A DNA stretch of 64,000 bases from Phoronis australis. Lineage: Eukaryota; Phoronida; Phoronidae. A program made the position numbers and the translations under genes. The stretch lies in NCBI GenBank assembly GCA_002633005.1, contig NMRA01000096.1, positions 1-64,000 on the forward strand. The letters are read 5' to 3'. This document shows, in pieces, positions 63,401 through 64,000 of this stretch (positions are counted from its first letter, which is position 1; every line of letters begins with the position of its first letter). The notes beneath the pieces are model-generated. The model was not told the origin of the DNA. It did not search any database and worked only from the letters and a program-made list of their open reading frames with translations.

Positions 63401-64000
63401 GCAAGTGCTACACAAAAAAAACAATGTACTCCCAGTTGACACACTGCAAACTCAAAGCTCACTGGGTGCTCACAATGCCGAACTTCCAGTAAAATTGAAA
63501 TTTGCAGGGGGTGCAGTGCTAGTCATCTGAAATTCGACAGGTGCTCTCCTCTCATTACCGAAATACAGTGACTATCTCAATCGTTTAACTTCAAAAACAT
63601 CAATCTACCAGTCTGACAGTTCAAAAGGTGGAAATTAAACAATTATCAAATTGCCTCCAGTAGGCACTTTTCAAGCGTGAATTTGTTCGAAAATAAGCGA
63701 ATGCAGTCTTCGCGTTACTAAAAACATTTAGCAAGCAAACTAACCAGCTTACTTCCACTAAGATCAGGGAAGCAGTTTTTCAGAAAAGGAAAGGTAAAAA
63801 TTACTACATAACAAAGCAAAATAGACAGCTCCATCCACAAAACAGAAAAGTACTGACTGATCCTTGAGAGGAGCACATTTAGTAAACTATCACAAAAGTC
63901 TATCAGGAAACTTGGTAAATATTAATTTAAAAGTAAAAAAGAAGTAAAATTGACACTTGGTGGCAAAACAAAAGTTACGAGCACCCAATCGGTTGAAATC
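63401..64000. other. No gene seen
   Basis: AT-rich sequence. Two further weak CTCF-like boxes (CCTCCAGTAGGCAC at about 63654 and ACACTTGGTGGCAA at about 63953) suggest decayed remnants of the same repeat. Confidence 0.4.

Overview
The window is animal nuclear DNA: AT-rich, intron-rich, GT-AG splice sites, no operons, and packed with short DNA transposons, a decayed L1-type LINE, a THAP fragment and microsatellites. Repeat style and gene structure suggest a marine invertebrate bilaterian (invertebrate deuterostome or lophotrochozoan), but I cannot name the species. A single N at 49030, between two nearly identical 840-bp blocks, suggests a draft assembly.

Main gene 1 (minus strand, 52011 down to 20874): 23 exons in one uninterrupted reading frame encode about 1125 residues of the eIF2-alpha kinase GCN2 (EIF2AK4): complete kinase domain with an acidic insert, HisRS-like domain, and C-terminal domain to the stop. 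The N-terminal RWD and pseudokinase exons are not visible.

Main gene 2 (plus strand, 53755-57974): five exons that I assembled from splice signals give a 341-residue secreted protein. It has a signal peptide, a Thr/Ser-rich segment and four predicted amphipathic helices. The tiny phase-1 first coding exon followed by three phase-0 introns, and an EPDF...PRA segment before a Trp-containing helix, resemble vertebrate long-chain class-I helical cytokines of the IL-6/CNTF/CLCF1 group. A TATA box, an initiator and a consensus NF-kappaB site lie just upstream. This is the most interesting candidate in the window: a possible undescribed invertebrate helical cytokine.

Right flank (58.6-63.4 kb): two large copies of a repeat element, each made of roughly 150-bp subunits, carry about 20 same-strand CTCF-like sites of the type CCACTAGGGGGCGC. 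A further short copy lies in a GCN2 intron at 41 kb. One copy is interrupted by a unique, open, exon-like segment (62581-62741) with a strong start context and a splice donor.

Left flank (1-20 kb): no convincing conserved gene. It holds a frameshifted THAP-domain fragment, several foldback or TIR elements (some nested), a small secreted Cys-rich ORF (8339-8608), a frameshifted transposon-associated Cys-rich fragment (14.4-14.8 kb), a perfect long hairpin (19562-19621), and otherwise featureless AT-rich sequence. Gene models here come only from reading the sequence: intron boundaries were chosen by splice consensus and frame continuity. No database search was possible.
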